Shown one piece after another: positions 15,970 through 24,202 of a stretch of 64,000 nt of DNA (position 1 is its first letter; each line of letters starts with the position of its first letter). Source of the DNA: Bacillus_AB infantis_C (GTDB lineage Bacteria; Bacillota; Bacilli; Bacillales; Cytobacillaceae). The DNA lies in assembly GCF_050107595.1 (NCBI RefSeq), contig NZ_JBNILH010000002.1:124001-188000 (forward strand), read 5' to 3'. A program made the position numbers and the translations under genes. The notes under the pieces were generated by a model. The model had not been told where the DNA came from and did not search any database. It saw nothing but the letters and a program-made list of their open reading frames with translations.

Positions 15970-16455
15970 ATGAACAGGACACAGATGTTTAGAAAGTCAA
16001 TCATCATCGTAGCGGCCATTCTTTATGTGAGCGGCTGCAGCAACGAACAAAAAACTGCGGAAAGCCGCCTGGCACTGATAAAAACGACCAATCCGCAGCC
16101 TTTGCTTCTTGATGAAAAGAAGGAGAAGCGGAAGGATTTGGCGCCGAAAGTGAAAAAGGAAATTGAAGCGATAAAAGAGGTTTATGATGTAGCGGTGGTA
16201 GTTGGCGAGAAAGAAGTCCTTGTGGCTTATAAGGTCAAGCATCTTCAGCGTTTTCATATGAAAAAGATTGAAAAAGCGATTAATAAGCGTCTGGAGAAAA
16301 AGTTTCCTAAAGAAGATTTCATCGTTTCAAGCGACTATAAGATTTTTCTTGAAGCCGTTGAATTGAAGGAACAGCTGAAGGATCCTGATTTCTCACGTAA
16401 AAAGGCCAATGATAAGCTGAAAGAAATTATTAATATGAAAAAAGAGCTGACATAG
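15970..16455 (+). CDS. YhcN/YlaJ-family sporulation lipoprotein
   Basis: A 161-residue lipoprotein: basic N-terminus, hydrophobic stretch and lipobox YVSGC with the lipidated Cys23. The mature part is highly charged and helical, with the family-type segment EAIKEVYDVAVVVGEKEVLVAYKVKHL. YhcN/YlaJ proteins are forespore-made inner-membrane lipoproteins. In spoVA2-type operons a yhcN-like gene precedes spoVAC, and here the same order is seen (16-bp gap to spoVAC). Its molecular role is not established. Confidence 0.85.
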   Translation: MNRTQMFRKSIIIVAAILYVSGCSNEQKTAESRLALIKTTNPQPLLLDEKKEKRKDLAPKVKKEIEAIKEVYDVAVVVGEKEVLVAYKVKHLQRFHMKKIEKAINKRLEKKFPKEDFIVSSDYKIFLEAVELKEQLKDPDFSRKKANDKLKEIINMKKELT

Positions 16456-16471
16456 AAAGGGGCGAGGGGCA

Positions 16472-16942
16472 GTGGCAAAGAGCAGCAAGACATCTGAGCA
16501 GAAGAAATATGAACAGCTTGAACAAAAGCACGAAACAAAGCGTCCGGTCCTGAAGAACTGCCTGAAGGCGTTTTGGGTAGGAGGGTTAATCTGTGTGATC
16601 GGCCAGGCCATCACTTATTTTTATATATATTTCTTTGATTTTACAGAGCAGACAGCAGGCAACCCTACAGTCGCCACCATGATTTTCATTTCCATGCTGC
16701 TGACAGGCTTTGGGGTATACGACCATATCGGCCAATATGCCGGAGCTGGGTCGGCTGTGCCGGTTACAGGCTTTGGAAATGCAGTTATTTCTGCTGCCAT
16801 AGAGCACCGTACGGAAGGATTTGTGCTGGGTGTCGGAGGAAATATGTTTAAGCTGGCCGGTTCTGTTATCTTATTTGGGGTTTTTTCCGCTTTTGTCGTC
16901 GCTCTTGTCAAAACACTATTAGTCATGTGGGGGGTGCTGTGA
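16472..16942 (+). CDS. spoVAC: Stage V sporulation protein AC (SpoVAC)
   Basis: A 156-residue membrane protein with a charged N-terminal 25 residues and about four helices, including the family segments AFWVGGLICVIGQAI and GAGSAVPVTGFGNAVISAA. SpoVAC is part of the inner spore membrane channel for Ca-dipicolinate and is mechanosensitive in B. subtilis. GTG start at 16472. It abuts spoVAD exactly (stop at 16942, ATG at 16943), so translation is coupled. Confidence 0.94.
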   Translation: MAKSSKTSEQKKYEQLEQKHETKRPVLKNCLKAFWVGGLICVIGQAITYFYIYFFDFTEQTAGNPTVATMIFISMLLTGFGVYDHIGQYAGAGSAVPVTGFGNAVISAAIEHRTEGFVLGVGGNMFKLAGSVILFGVFSAFVVALVKTLLVMWGVL

Positions 16943-17959
16943 ATGCTGAAAGGTAAACAATCATGGGCTTTTCAGAATAAGCCTGTTATTCTCTCGACAG
17001 GCGTTTCAGGGGGTCCCTTTGAAGCAAAAGGCAATCTGGCTGAGGACTTTGATATCCTTCACGATGACCTGTGGATGGGGGAGGACTCTTATGAAAAAGC
17101 CCACAGGGTTCTCATGGAGGAAGCAGCCCGGACAGCTATGCAAAAAGGTTCTGTACAGAAAGATGATGTACAGTTTTTTATTGCCGGAGACCTGATTAAC
17201 CAGATTACCCCCAGCAGCCTTGCAGCAAGAACTATTCAGCTTCCGTATTTCGGTATATTCGGAGCATGTTCGACTTCAATGGAAGGCCTGGCATTATCTG
17301 CTTTTATCATCAATTACGGAGGAGCAAAGAAAATCATCACCGGGGCTTCAAGCCACAACTCTGCCGTAGAAAAACAGTTCCGCTATCCAACTGAATATGG
17401 GGGCCAGAAGCCCCCTACTGCCCAATGGACCGTAACGGGCGGGGGTGCGGCGCTTCTGGGCGAAAATACAGGACAAAAAGATATGCCGGCTGCCGTTTCT
17501 GCTACAATTGGAAAAGTCATTGACATGGGGCTGACAGATCCATTTAATATGGGAGGCGCCATGGCACCTGCAGCAGCTGACACGATTTCGGCCCACTTCA
17601 GGGATATGGAAATAGAACCTTCTTATTACGACCTGATTGTCACCGGTGATCTTGGAAAGATTGGGAGGGAGACAGTCCTTGAGCTTTTACAGAATGAGGG
17701 GCTTAAAATTGATGAGAATAGGTTTGCAGACTGCGGCCTTTTAATTTACAAAGATGATCAGCCAGTACAGTCAGGGGGAAGCGGGGCAGGCTGTTCAGCT
17801 TCCGTGCTTTACGGGCATCTATTGAACAGGATGAAGCGGGGGGAATTGAAAAGGATCCTTGTAGTGGCAACAGGTGCTCTCTTATCTCCGCTGACTTTTC
17901 AGCAGAAGGAAAGCATTCCCTGCATTGCCCATGCCGTAGCGATTGAAATGATTCAGTGA
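16943..17959 (+). CDS. spoVAD: Stage V sporulation protein AD (SpoVAD)
   Basis: A 338-residue thiolase-fold protein with the segments GVSGGPFEAKG, FGIFGACSTSMEGLALSA and GGSGAGCSASVLYGHLL. SpoVAD lies on the outer face of the inner spore membrane and binds dipicolinic acid during uptake and release. Length and motifs are complete. It lies between spoVAC and spoVAE as in other spoVA operons; no spoVAA, AB or AF genes are present, which fits the smaller spoVA2 type. Confidence 0.95.
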   Translation: MLKGKQSWAFQNKPVILSTGVSGGPFEAKGNLAEDFDILHDDLWMGEDSYEKAHRVLMEEAARTAMQKGSVQKDDVQFFIAGDLINQITPSSLAARTIQLPYFGIFGACSTSMEGLALSAFIINYGGAKKIITGASSHNSAVEKQFRYPTEYGGQKPPTAQWTVTGGGAALLGENTGQKDMPAAVSATIGKVIDMGLTDPFNMGGAMAPAAADTISAHFRDMEIEPSYYDLIVTGDLGKIGRETVLELLQNEGLKIDENRFADCGLLIYKDDQPVQSGGSGAGCSASVLYGHLLNRMKRGELKRILVVATGALLSPLTFQQKESIPCIAHAVAIEMIQ

Positions 17960-17993
17960 AGAAGAACCGGGAGTTCAGAAAGGAGATTTTTGC

Positions 17994-18350
17994 ATGCTAG
18001 CAATGTTTTTTTGGGCATTTGTTGTAGGAGGGATCATTTGTGTGATCGGCCAGCTGATTCTTGATATCGGCAAGCTGACCCCAGGCCATACTTTAAGTAT
18101 ATTTGTGGTAATCGGGGCGGTACTTGACGGGCTTGGTCTTTATGAGCCTTTTGCAGACTTTGCCGGTGCAGGCGCCACTATTCCTATTACAAGCTTTGGC
18201 AACTCACTGGTCCATGGAGCCCTTCAGGAGGCGGAACAGCACGGGCTTGTCGGGGTGCTGACCGGGATGTTTGAAGTGACAAGCTCTGGTATATCCGCTG
18301 CTATTGTATTCGGCTTTTTAGGCGCTTTGCTGTTCAAGCCAAAAGGATAA
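17994..18350 (+). CDS. spoVAE: Stage V sporulation protein AE (SpoVAEb type)
   Basis: A 118-residue membrane protein of about four helices, related to SpoVAC (shared VGGIICVIGQ and GAGATIPITSFGNSLV motifs). It corresponds to the SpoVAEb subunit of the dipicolinate channel. AAAGGAG lies upstream of the ATG. It completes a spoVAC-AD-AEb set and is followed 77 bp later by a DUF421 gene; that gap contains an inverted pair GGATCCGCAG/CTGCGGATCC (18355, 18386). Confidence 0.93.
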   Translation: MLAMFFWAFVVGGIICVIGQLILDIGKLTPGHTLSIFVVIGAVLDGLGLYEPFADFAGAGATIPITSFGNSLVHGALQEAEQHGLVGVLTGMFEVTSSGISAAIVFGFLGALLFKPKG

Positions 18351-18427
18351 GCCAGGATCCGCAGAGTTATGGGAAAGCAGGGTGCTGCGGATCCGCAATA
18401 TAAGGTTATGAAGAGGAGGCTGGCAGG

Positions 18428-19132
18428 ATGCCGGACTTTGGAGCTGCAATCATTAGATCGGTCTTGATCATCATCGCTCTATTTTTTATTACTAAAGTGC
18501 TCGGGAAAAAACAGCTCTCTTCTTTATCATTTTATGAGTATATTGTCGGCATCACTATTGGCGATATTGCTGGCAGCATCTCGATGGACCCGAGGCTCCG
18601 GCTGGCATCCAGCCTCCCGGCGCTCCTGATCTGGTCCGCGACGCCCTTGATTGTATCGCTTTTATCCCTCCGTTTTCCTATATTTCGGGCTGCTGTAGAA
18701 GGAAAAGCAACTGTATTCATTCAAAATGGCAGTCTGCTGAAGGAAAAGGTAAAAAAGGAAAAGTATACGATGGATGAACTTCAGGAGCAGCTGAGGCTGA
18801 AAAGTATTTTTGACCTTGAAGATGTCGAGTTTGCCCAGCTTGAAACAAATGGACAGATCAGTGTCCTCTTAAAGAAAGAAAAACAGCCTGTCATCTATAA
18901 AGATTTGGAATCGGTTCTGCAGGCTGTGCATGATCCGAAGGACACTGGTCATACCGGACAGGAACTGTCAGCTGTAAATTTACTGGGTTGCATAAAAAAG
19001 TGGCAGGAACAGTTCGAGCAATTTTCTCAAGAAGCACCGCAATTCTCCGAAGCCTGCAGGCAGTTTTCTGCTGAAATGGAAACTTTCCGCAAACAAATTC
19101 AGCCGGTTTTGAAAATCCAAAAAGAAAATTGA
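18428..19132 (+). CDS. DUF421 (YetF-like) membrane protein
   Basis: A 234-residue protein with three N-terminal helices (about 8-85) and a cytoplasmic DUF421 domain (VEGKATVFIQNGSLL ... DVEFAQLETNGQISVLLKKE), then a helical C-terminal extension from about residue 175. DUF421 proteins occur beside spoVAC-AD-AEb in spoVA2-type operons and are reported to contribute to spore properties there; the biochemical function is unknown. GAGGAGG lies 9 bases before the ATG. A second DUF421 protein is encoded at 35082. Confidence 0.85.
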   Translation: MPDFGAAIIRSVLIIIALFFITKVLGKKQLSSLSFYEYIVGITIGDIAGSISMDPRLRLASSLPALLIWSATPLIVSLLSLRFPIFRAAVEGKATVFIQNGSLLKEKVKKEKYTMDELQEQLRLKSIFDLEDVEFAQLETNGQISVLLKKEKQPVIYKDLESVLQAVHDPKDTGHTGQELSAVNLLGCIKKWQEQFEQFSQEAPQFSEACRQFSAEMETFRKQIQPVLKIQKEN

Positions 19133-19156
19133 AAGCAATACTGGGAGCTTGCCCAC

Positions 19157-19183
19157 ACACCTTTCGTCATTTTTCATATGTTA
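19157..19183 (+). promoter_or_regulatory. SigK-type promoter of the YjcZ-family gene
   Basis: AC at 19157, a 16-base spacer, and CATATGTTA at 19175-19183, an exact CATAnnnTA match, 32 bp before the ATG. Confidence 0.6.
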
Positions 19184-19215
19184 TAAGTGAGTAAAGACAA
19201 AGTGAGGTGACTTTG

Positions 19216-19347
19216 ATGGGCTACGGATATGGCGGATGCGGCTACGGCGGCGGTGGCGGCGGCTATTACGGAGGAGGTTCAACTTTCGTACTAATCGTTG
19301 TATTGTTCATTTTGTTGATTGTTGTTGGAGCTAGCTTCTATAACTAA
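19216..19347 (+). CDS. YjcZ-family small sporulation protein
   Basis: A 43-residue protein: a Gly/Tyr-rich head (MGYGYGGCGYGGGGGGYYGG) followed by one hydrophobic helix (about 24-39) and a short polar tail. This is the YjcZ/YhaL-like small sporulation protein family found in many Bacilli. GAGGTGA precedes the ATG, a SigK-type promoter lies upstream and a terminator follows, so it is a single-gene sporulation unit. Confidence 0.85.
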   Translation: MGYGYGGCGYGGGGGGYYGGGSTFVLIVVLFILLIVVGASFYN

Positions 19348-19356
19348 AAGCGGGAA

Positions 19357-19388
19357 GAAGAGCTGCCTCAGGGCAGTTCTTTTATTTT
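19357..19388 (+). terminator. Terminator after the YjcZ-family gene
   Basis: AGAGCTGCC, TCA loop, GGGCAGTTCT, then TTTTATTTTTG. Confidence 0.85.
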
Positions 19389-19622
19389 TGTATAGGAATT
19401 TGTAAATTGCAAGTCTTGTGGATAAATATCAATTCTTGATCAACGTCCAGCTTTAGCACCTGCCCCCTCGAGGTCACAAGCCAAACCTCCCAAAAAGGCA
19501 AAGAAAGCCTTTCCGGGAGGTTCCGTCTTGAGGCCCCCAGGATGGGGGTCATGCAGACGTTGCCACAGGACGTGGCGTTCTTATTCTGCGTTCCTTTGGG
19601 TGATCAAGGCGCTTGCACTTTT
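19389..19622 (+). repeat. Structured intergenic repeat, copy A2
   Basis: Same layout as the copy at 15647, beginning at the T-run of the preceding terminator. The hairpin arms are AACCTCCC/GGGAGGTT around AAAGGC and a slightly changed apex (AAAGAAAGCC instead of AAAGAACGCC). The second hairpin has GCAGAC against ATTCTGC, so one pair is lost. GCCCCCTCGAGGTCAC and CTTGAGGCCCCCAGG form an additional outer stem. It lies just upstream of the acyl-CoA cluster promoter. Confidence 0.85.
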
Positions 19623-19649
19623 GTTTTGACAGAATTTTTAGAACAATGG

Positions 19650-19702
19650 TTGAATAATTTTCTGAAAAGAGTATACTATTTTACATACCGACCGGTTAGT
19701 AA
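19650..19702 (+). promoter_or_regulatory. Promoter and TetR-type operator of the acyl-CoA cluster
   Basis: TTGAAT (19650) and TATACT (19672) with 16-bp spacing form a SigA-like promoter. Ten bases past the -10 box is ACCGACCGGTTAGT (19687-19700), an imperfect palindrome centred on ACCGGT. Its place over the expected transcription start suits a repressor, and a TetR-family gene lies in the same cluster (23566). No second copy was noticed in the window. Confidence 0.6.
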
Positions 19703-19724
19703 GTTGAGGAAGGAGCTTGAAAGA

Positions 19725-20933
19725 ATGGATTTTTCTTATTCAGGCAGAGTGAGGGAATTGCAGGATAAGCTTACTGAATTCATGGAAAGGCATGTATACC
19801 CTGCTGAACATGTATATGAAAAGCAGCTTAATGAGCAGGCTACGCGCTGGAGCCAGGTCCCGCAAATTATGGAAGATCTGAAGGAGAAGGCAAAGGCTGA
19901 AGGTTTGTGGAATCTGTTCCTGCCGGAAAGTGAATATGGGGCAGGGCTGTCAAATCTGGAATACGCCCCGCTATGCGAAATTATGGGCAGGTCCCTGATT
20001 GGCCCGGAGGTGTTTAATTGCAGCGCCCCTGATACAGGCAATATGGAGGTGCTGGTCCGATATGGGAGCGATGAACAAAAAAAACGGTGGCTTGCTCCCC
20101 TTTTGGCAGGAGAGATCAGGTCTTGCTTTTCAATGACCGAACCTGGAACTGCTTCCTCGGATGCAACAAATATTGAGGCAAGCATCGGGCAGGATGGAGA
20201 CGAGTACGTCATAAACGGAAGAAAGTGGTGGTCTTCGGGGGCGGGAGATCCAAGGTGCAGTGTGGCCATTGTGATGGGAAAGACAGACAAAAACGCCGCA
20301 CGGCATGAGCAGCAGTCAATGATCCTTGTGCCCCTTGATGCTCCGGGAGTTTCGATTGAACGGATGCTCCCTGTATTCGGCTATGACCATGCACCGCACG
20401 GTCATGCAGAGATTACATACAAAAACGTCAGGGTCCCAAAAGAAAATATCATCTGGGGGAAAGGGAAAGGCTTTGCCATCGCCCAGGGCAGGCTTGGCCC
20501 GGGAAGGATCCATCATTGCATGAGGCTGATCGGGGCGGCAGAACGGGCTCTTGAAATCATGTGCAGGAGGGTCCAGACAAGGACTGCATTTGGGAAGCCG
20601 CTCTCAAGACAGGGAGTGATAGGCGAATGGATTGCAGACTCCCGGATTGAGATTGAGCAGGCGAGGCTGCTGACGCTTAAAGCTGCTTATATGATGGATA
20701 CGGTTGGAAACAAAGAAGCAAAAGCAGAAATTGCCATGATAAAAGTCACTGCCCCCTCTATGGCACTCCGGGTATTGGACAGGAGCATCCAGGCTATGGG
20801 AGGAGCGGGCGTTTCCGATGATTACCCGCTGGCTGCACATTGGGCAAATGCCAGGACACTGAGACTGGCTGACGGTCCTGATGAAGTGCACAGGGCACAG
20901 ATTGCAAAACTGGAAATGCGGAAGCATCAATAA
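19725..20933 (+). CDS. Acyl-CoA dehydrogenase, ACAD10/11-like
   Basis: A 402-residue FAD-dependent acyl-CoA dehydrogenase: helical N-terminal domain (1-130), beta domain with CFSMTEPGTASSDATN, and helical C-terminal domain. The end carries RLADGPDEVHRAQIA, the form found in ACAD10/ACAD11 and related bacterial enzymes, with the glutamate of DEVH as probable base. Mammalian ACAD10/11 and bacterial LvaC act on phosphorylated 4-hydroxyacyl-CoA. ATG 19725 has AAGGAG 9 bases upstream; an in-frame extension to 19542 runs into the repeat and is not coding. First gene of the cluster. Confidence 0.9.
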   Translation: MDFSYSGRVRELQDKLTEFMERHVYPAEHVYEKQLNEQATRWSQVPQIMEDLKEKAKAEGLWNLFLPESEYGAGLSNLEYAPLCEIMGRSLIGPEVFNCSAPDTGNMEVLVRYGSDEQKKRWLAPLLAGEIRSCFSMTEPGTASSDATNIEASIGQDGDEYVINGRKWWSSGAGDPRCSVAIVMGKTDKNAARHEQQSMILVPLDAPGVSIERMLPVFGYDHAPHGHAEITYKNVRVPKENIIWGKGKGFAIAQGRLGPGRIHHCMRLIGAAERALEIMCRRVQTRTAFGKPLSRQGVIGEWIADSRIEIEQARLLTLKAAYMMDTVGNKEAKAEIAMIKVTAPSMALRVLDRSIQAMGGAGVSDDYPLAAHWANARTLRLADGPDEVHRAQIAKLEMRKHQ

Positions 20934-20951
20934 CTAATGGAGGTTTTAGAG

Positions 20952-21725
20952 ATGAATGTGATGGGACTTTTTGATCTTAAAGGGAAAACGGCGATTGTCA
21001 CCGGCGGCGGAAGAGGCCTCGGGGCCCAGATTGCTGAAGGGCTGGCAGAAGCAGGCGCCAATATCGTAATCTGTTCACGGAAGGTTGAGGCCTGCAGGGA
21101 AACCGCTGCCCATCTTGAAAGCCTTGGAGTAAGAGCACTTGCACTGCAGTGTGATATTTCCAATCCGGACGAAGTTCAGCAGACTGTGGACAGAACAGTG
21201 GAGGAGTTCGGCACAATTGATATCCTTGTCAATAATTCCGGTGCAACCTGGGGGGCGCCTGCCGCAGAGATGCCTCTTGAAGCATGGAAGAAAGTCATCG
21301 ATGTCAATGTGACCGGAACCTTCCTCATGAGCCAGGCTGCAGGGAAGGTGATGATAGAGCAGAAGAGCGGCAAAATCATCAATATTGCTTCCGTTGCAGG
21401 CCTCGGAGGGACAGATCCGCGTGTCATGGATACACTCGGTTATAACACGAGCAAAGGTGCGGTCATCACCATGACAAAAGATTTGGCAGTTAAATGGGGA
21501 AAGTACAATATTAATGTGAATAGCATTGCCCCTGGTTTCTTCCCTACAAAAATGTCGCAGGCCATCATTGAACATGGAAAAGATCCAATCCTTGATGCAA
21601 CACCACTCAAGCGCTTCGGTACTGACCAGGATCTGAAGGGGGCAGCTCTTTTTCTTGCATCGGAAGCATCAAGCTATGTAACAGGCAATGTCCTGGTGGT
21701 AGACGGAGGGACACACGCAATGTAG
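20952..21725 (+). CDS. SDR-family oxidoreductase
   Basis: A 257-residue classical short-chain dehydrogenase. The cofactor motif TGGGRGLG, the NNSG motif, and the catalytic Y-x3-K (GYNTSKGAV) are present; the active-site serine lies in NIASVAG. These enzymes interconvert hydroxyl and keto groups with NAD(P)H; in this cluster a hydroxyacyl- or ketoacyl-CoA is the likely substrate (compare LvaD of the levulinate pathway or FabG-like enzymes). Start ATG 20952 is 8 bases after GGAGG, in preference to an in-frame ATG at 20937. It follows the dehydrogenase by 18 bp. Confidence 0.88.
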   Translation: MNVMGLFDLKGKTAIVTGGGRGLGAQIAEGLAEAGANIVICSRKVEACRETAAHLESLGVRALALQCDISNPDEVQQTVDRTVEEFGTIDILVNNSGATWGAPAAEMPLEAWKKVIDVNVTGTFLMSQAAGKVMIEQKSGKIINIASVAGLGGTDPRVMDTLGYNTSKGAVITMTKDLAVKWGKYNINVNSIAPGFFPTKMSQAIIEHGKDPILDATPLKRFGTDQDLKGAALFLASEASSYVTGNVLVVDGGTHAM

Positions 21726-21826
21726 AAGATGGATGTGTCTGCTGACTGCAGAAAATATTGTAAGCCTTTTCATTATCCTTTGGTATTCCGCTATTAAACT
21801 ATGCTTTTCATACAGGAGGTATAAAG

Positions 21827-23443
21827 ATGAGCACAAAGAACTGGCTTGCCCATTATCCGGATTCTGCTGCAAGAGAGGTGGAGATCCCTGACATTACTCT
21901 CCCGAAAATGCTGGATGATACAGCAGAACAATACCCGGAGCATATCGCATTATCATTTTATGGGAAGAAGATTACCTACCAGGAACTTCAGCAGCATGTC
22001 AGACTGTTTGCTGCTTCCCTGCAGGCGAGCGGGCTTGAGAAAGGCGGAAGAGTCGCTGTCATGCTCCCTAACTGCCCCCAATATGTCATTGCCTATTACG
22101 GAATCCTTGCCGCCGGCGGGATCGTCACCCAAGTGAACCCGATGAGTGTGGAACGGGAAATTGAATATATTTTAAATGATTCGGGTGCAGAAAGAATGGT
22201 TGCCCTCGATGCATTTTATCCAAAAGTAAACAGTGTCCGCAGCAGCACGCCACTTAAAGAAATTATAGCAGTAAGCCTCCAGCCTTCCGCCGTGAATTTT
22301 GGCGAAGACAGTGCCTTTGAGGGCTTCCTGCAGCGGGGCAAGGGAAACTTTGCACCGGTAGTGCTGGAGCCGGAGCATGATACAGCCGTACTTCAATATA
22401 CAGGGGGTACAACAGGCCGGTCCAAGGGGGCCATGCTGACCCACAGAAATATTATTGCCAATGTAGTGCAGTCTTACGAATTCTTCAAGCAGACTATTGA
22501 AATGGGTGAAGAACGTTATCTGACTGTCATTCCGCTGTTCCATGTATTTGGCATGACATCCTGCATGAATCTATCGATTTATACTGCTTCAGAATCCATC
22601 ATGCTGCCAAGGTTCGAACTTGAAGAGGTGCTGGAAACGATTAAAAATGAGCAGCCGACAGTGTTCCCGGGTGTCCCGACAATGTATGGAGCTATTACAA
22701 ATCACCCCAGGGCAGAGGAATACGGCATTGACAGCATTGAGGTCTGCAACAGCGGGAGCGCACCTATGCCTGTCGAGGTGCTGAAGGAGTTTGAAAGAAA
22801 GACGGGTGCTGTCATCCTGGAGGGCTACGGGCTTTCTGAGGCTTCTCCCACCACCCACTGCAACCCGGTATTTGCTGCCCGTAAAGCGGGGAGTGTAGGA
22901 ATCGGTTTTCCTTCAACTGACTATAAAATAGTAGATTTGGCGTCAGGAAGCGAGGAAGTCCCTGCCGGTGAGCTTGGAGAAGTGATCATAAAGGGGCCGC
23001 AGGTGATGAAGGGCTATTGGAATATGCCTGAGGAGACGGCACATGCTCTGCGGGAAGGCTGGCTTTATACAGGGGACATTGCAAGGGTTGATGAAGAAGG
23101 CTACCTATACATCGTCGACAGGAAAAAAGATATGATCATCGCGAGCGGCTATAACATCTATCCGCGCGATATTGAAGAAGTGCTCTATGAGCACCCTGCC
23201 GTCCAGGAGGCGGTGGTGATCGGCGTGCCTGACGCGTACAGGGGAGAAGATGTGAAAGCAGTCATCGTCCTAAAATCGGGCAAACTGGCGGACGAAAAGG
23301 AAATCATGGAATTCTGCCGCGCCAATATGGCTGCGTATAAGGTGCCGGGCATCATCGAATTCAGGGATGCACTCCCGAAAACAAGTGTTGGAAAAATACT
23401 CCGCAGAGCATTGCGGGAGGAAGCGGGAACAGGCCGGCGTTAA
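21827..23443 (+). CDS. Long/medium-chain fatty acid-CoA ligase
   Basis: A 538-residue ANL-family adenylate-forming ligase. The P-loop-like motif YTGGTTGRSKGAMLTH is intact, as are the GYGLSEASP and YTGDIARVDEEGYLYIVDRKKDMI motifs and the catalytic lysine region (PKTSVGKILRRALREE). It activates a carboxylic acid with ATP and joins it to CoA. AGGAGG lies upstream of the ATG. The 101-bp gap to the SDR shows no terminator. Within the cluster it would supply the CoA thioester for the dehydrogenases. Confidence 0.92.
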   Translation: MSTKNWLAHYPDSAAREVEIPDITLPKMLDDTAEQYPEHIALSFYGKKITYQELQQHVRLFAASLQASGLEKGGRVAVMLPNCPQYVIAYYGILAAGGIVTQVNPMSVEREIEYILNDSGAERMVALDAFYPKVNSVRSSTPLKEIIAVSLQPSAVNFGEDSAFEGFLQRGKGNFAPVVLEPEHDTAVLQYTGGTTGRSKGAMLTHRNIIANVVQSYEFFKQTIEMGEERYLTVIPLFHVFGMTSCMNLSIYTASESIMLPRFELEEVLETIKNEQPTVFPGVPTMYGAITNHPRAEEYGIDSIEVCNSGSAPMPVEVLKEFERKTGAVILEGYGLSEASPTTHCNPVFAARKAGSVGIGFPSTDYKIVDLASGSEEVPAGELGEVIIKGPQVMKGYWNMPEETAHALREGWLYTGDIARVDEEGYLYIVDRKKDMIIASGYNIYPRDIEEVLYEHPAVQEAVVIGVPDAYRGEDVKAVIVLKSGKLADEKEIMEFCRANMAAYKVPGIIEFRDALPKTSVGKILRRALREEAGTGRR

Positions 23444-23524
23444 GACAGGTTGTTTACATGGCATTCCTATGCTGAAAAAAGGCTTTCCGATGGGCATTCT
23501 TAGAAAGAGACATCCAATTCATGG

Positions 23525-23530
23525 TATAAT
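23525..23530 (+). promoter_or_regulatory. Extended -10 promoter before the TetR gene
   Basis: TGGTATAAT is an extended -10 (TGnTATAAT) 35 bp before the TetR start codon. No good -35 was seen at 17 bp. It suggests the regulator can be expressed independently of the upstream promoter. Confidence 0.4.
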
Positions 23531-23565
23531 TCCTGGCGATATTCAAAGATTGAGAGGACATCATT

Positions 23566-24129
23566 ATGAAGGAAAAAATAACAGAACAAAGCATCCGTTT
23601 ATTTGACAAAAAAGGGTTCAGCGAGACATCAATCCAGGATATAGTCGATTCAATCGGAGTGACCAAAGGAACCTTCTATTATTATTTTTCAAGCAAGGAA
23701 GAACTGCTGATGGATATACACCTCCGTTATATAGACGATCTTCTGTCACAGCAGGAAAAAATCCTGAAAGACAGCAATGCCGATTGCAAAGGGAAATTGT
23801 ATGATGTAGTCGCCATGCTGATCGGAAGCATTGAAAATCAGGGGGCAAGCGCCAAAGTGTTCTTCAGGGAAATCAGGAATCTGAGTGAAGAGAGGCTGAG
23901 CCAGATTATTCCGAAGAGGGACCGGTTCAGGACTAATATTGAAGCGCTGATATCGGAAGGCATCAGGATGGGGGAGTTCAGAGCGGATCTTAATGCCCCC
24001 ATCATTACATTCGGCATTCTGGGTGCCGCAAACTGGAGCTACCAATGGTTCAACCCCAAAGGAAGTGCTCCGGACTATGAAGTAGCACGCATATTTACCG
24101 ATATGATCCTGAATGGAATTAATGCTTAA
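23566..24129 (+). CDS. TetR/AcrR-family regulator, probable local repressor
   Basis: A 187-residue TetR-family protein. The N-terminal helix-turn-helix (TSIQDIVDSIGVTKGTFYYYFSSKEELL) is typical; the C-terminal part (about 70-185) is a ligand-binding helical domain. TetR regulators inside acyl-CoA degradation clusters usually repress them and are released by acyl-CoA. A candidate operator lies at 19687. It sits in mid-cluster between the CoA ligase and the hydroxyacyl-CoA dehydrogenase. It could also be a distant FadR (YsiA) relative, but the operator differs from the B. subtilis FadR motif as I remember it. Confidence 0.88.
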   Translation: MKEKITEQSIRLFDKKGFSETSIQDIVDSIGVTKGTFYYYFSSKEELLMDIHLRYIDDLLSQQEKILKDSNADCKGKLYDVVAMLIGSIENQGASAKVFFREIRNLSEERLSQIIPKRDRFRTNIEALISEGIRMGEFRADLNAPIITFGILGAANWSYQWFNPKGSAPDYEVARIFTDMILNGINA

Positions 24130-24202
24130 AAGCAGGCAGGGATGCCGCTTCTTATAGAAAAACAAGAGGTGCGGAATAGTGATATTAAAGGAGGAAATGC
24201 TG

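Noticed and set aside
19542..19724. N-terminal extension of the first acyl-CoA dehydrogenase
   Set aside because: It lies in repeat copy A2 and across the promoter and operator; the ATG at 19725 has the ribosome site and the expected protein start.
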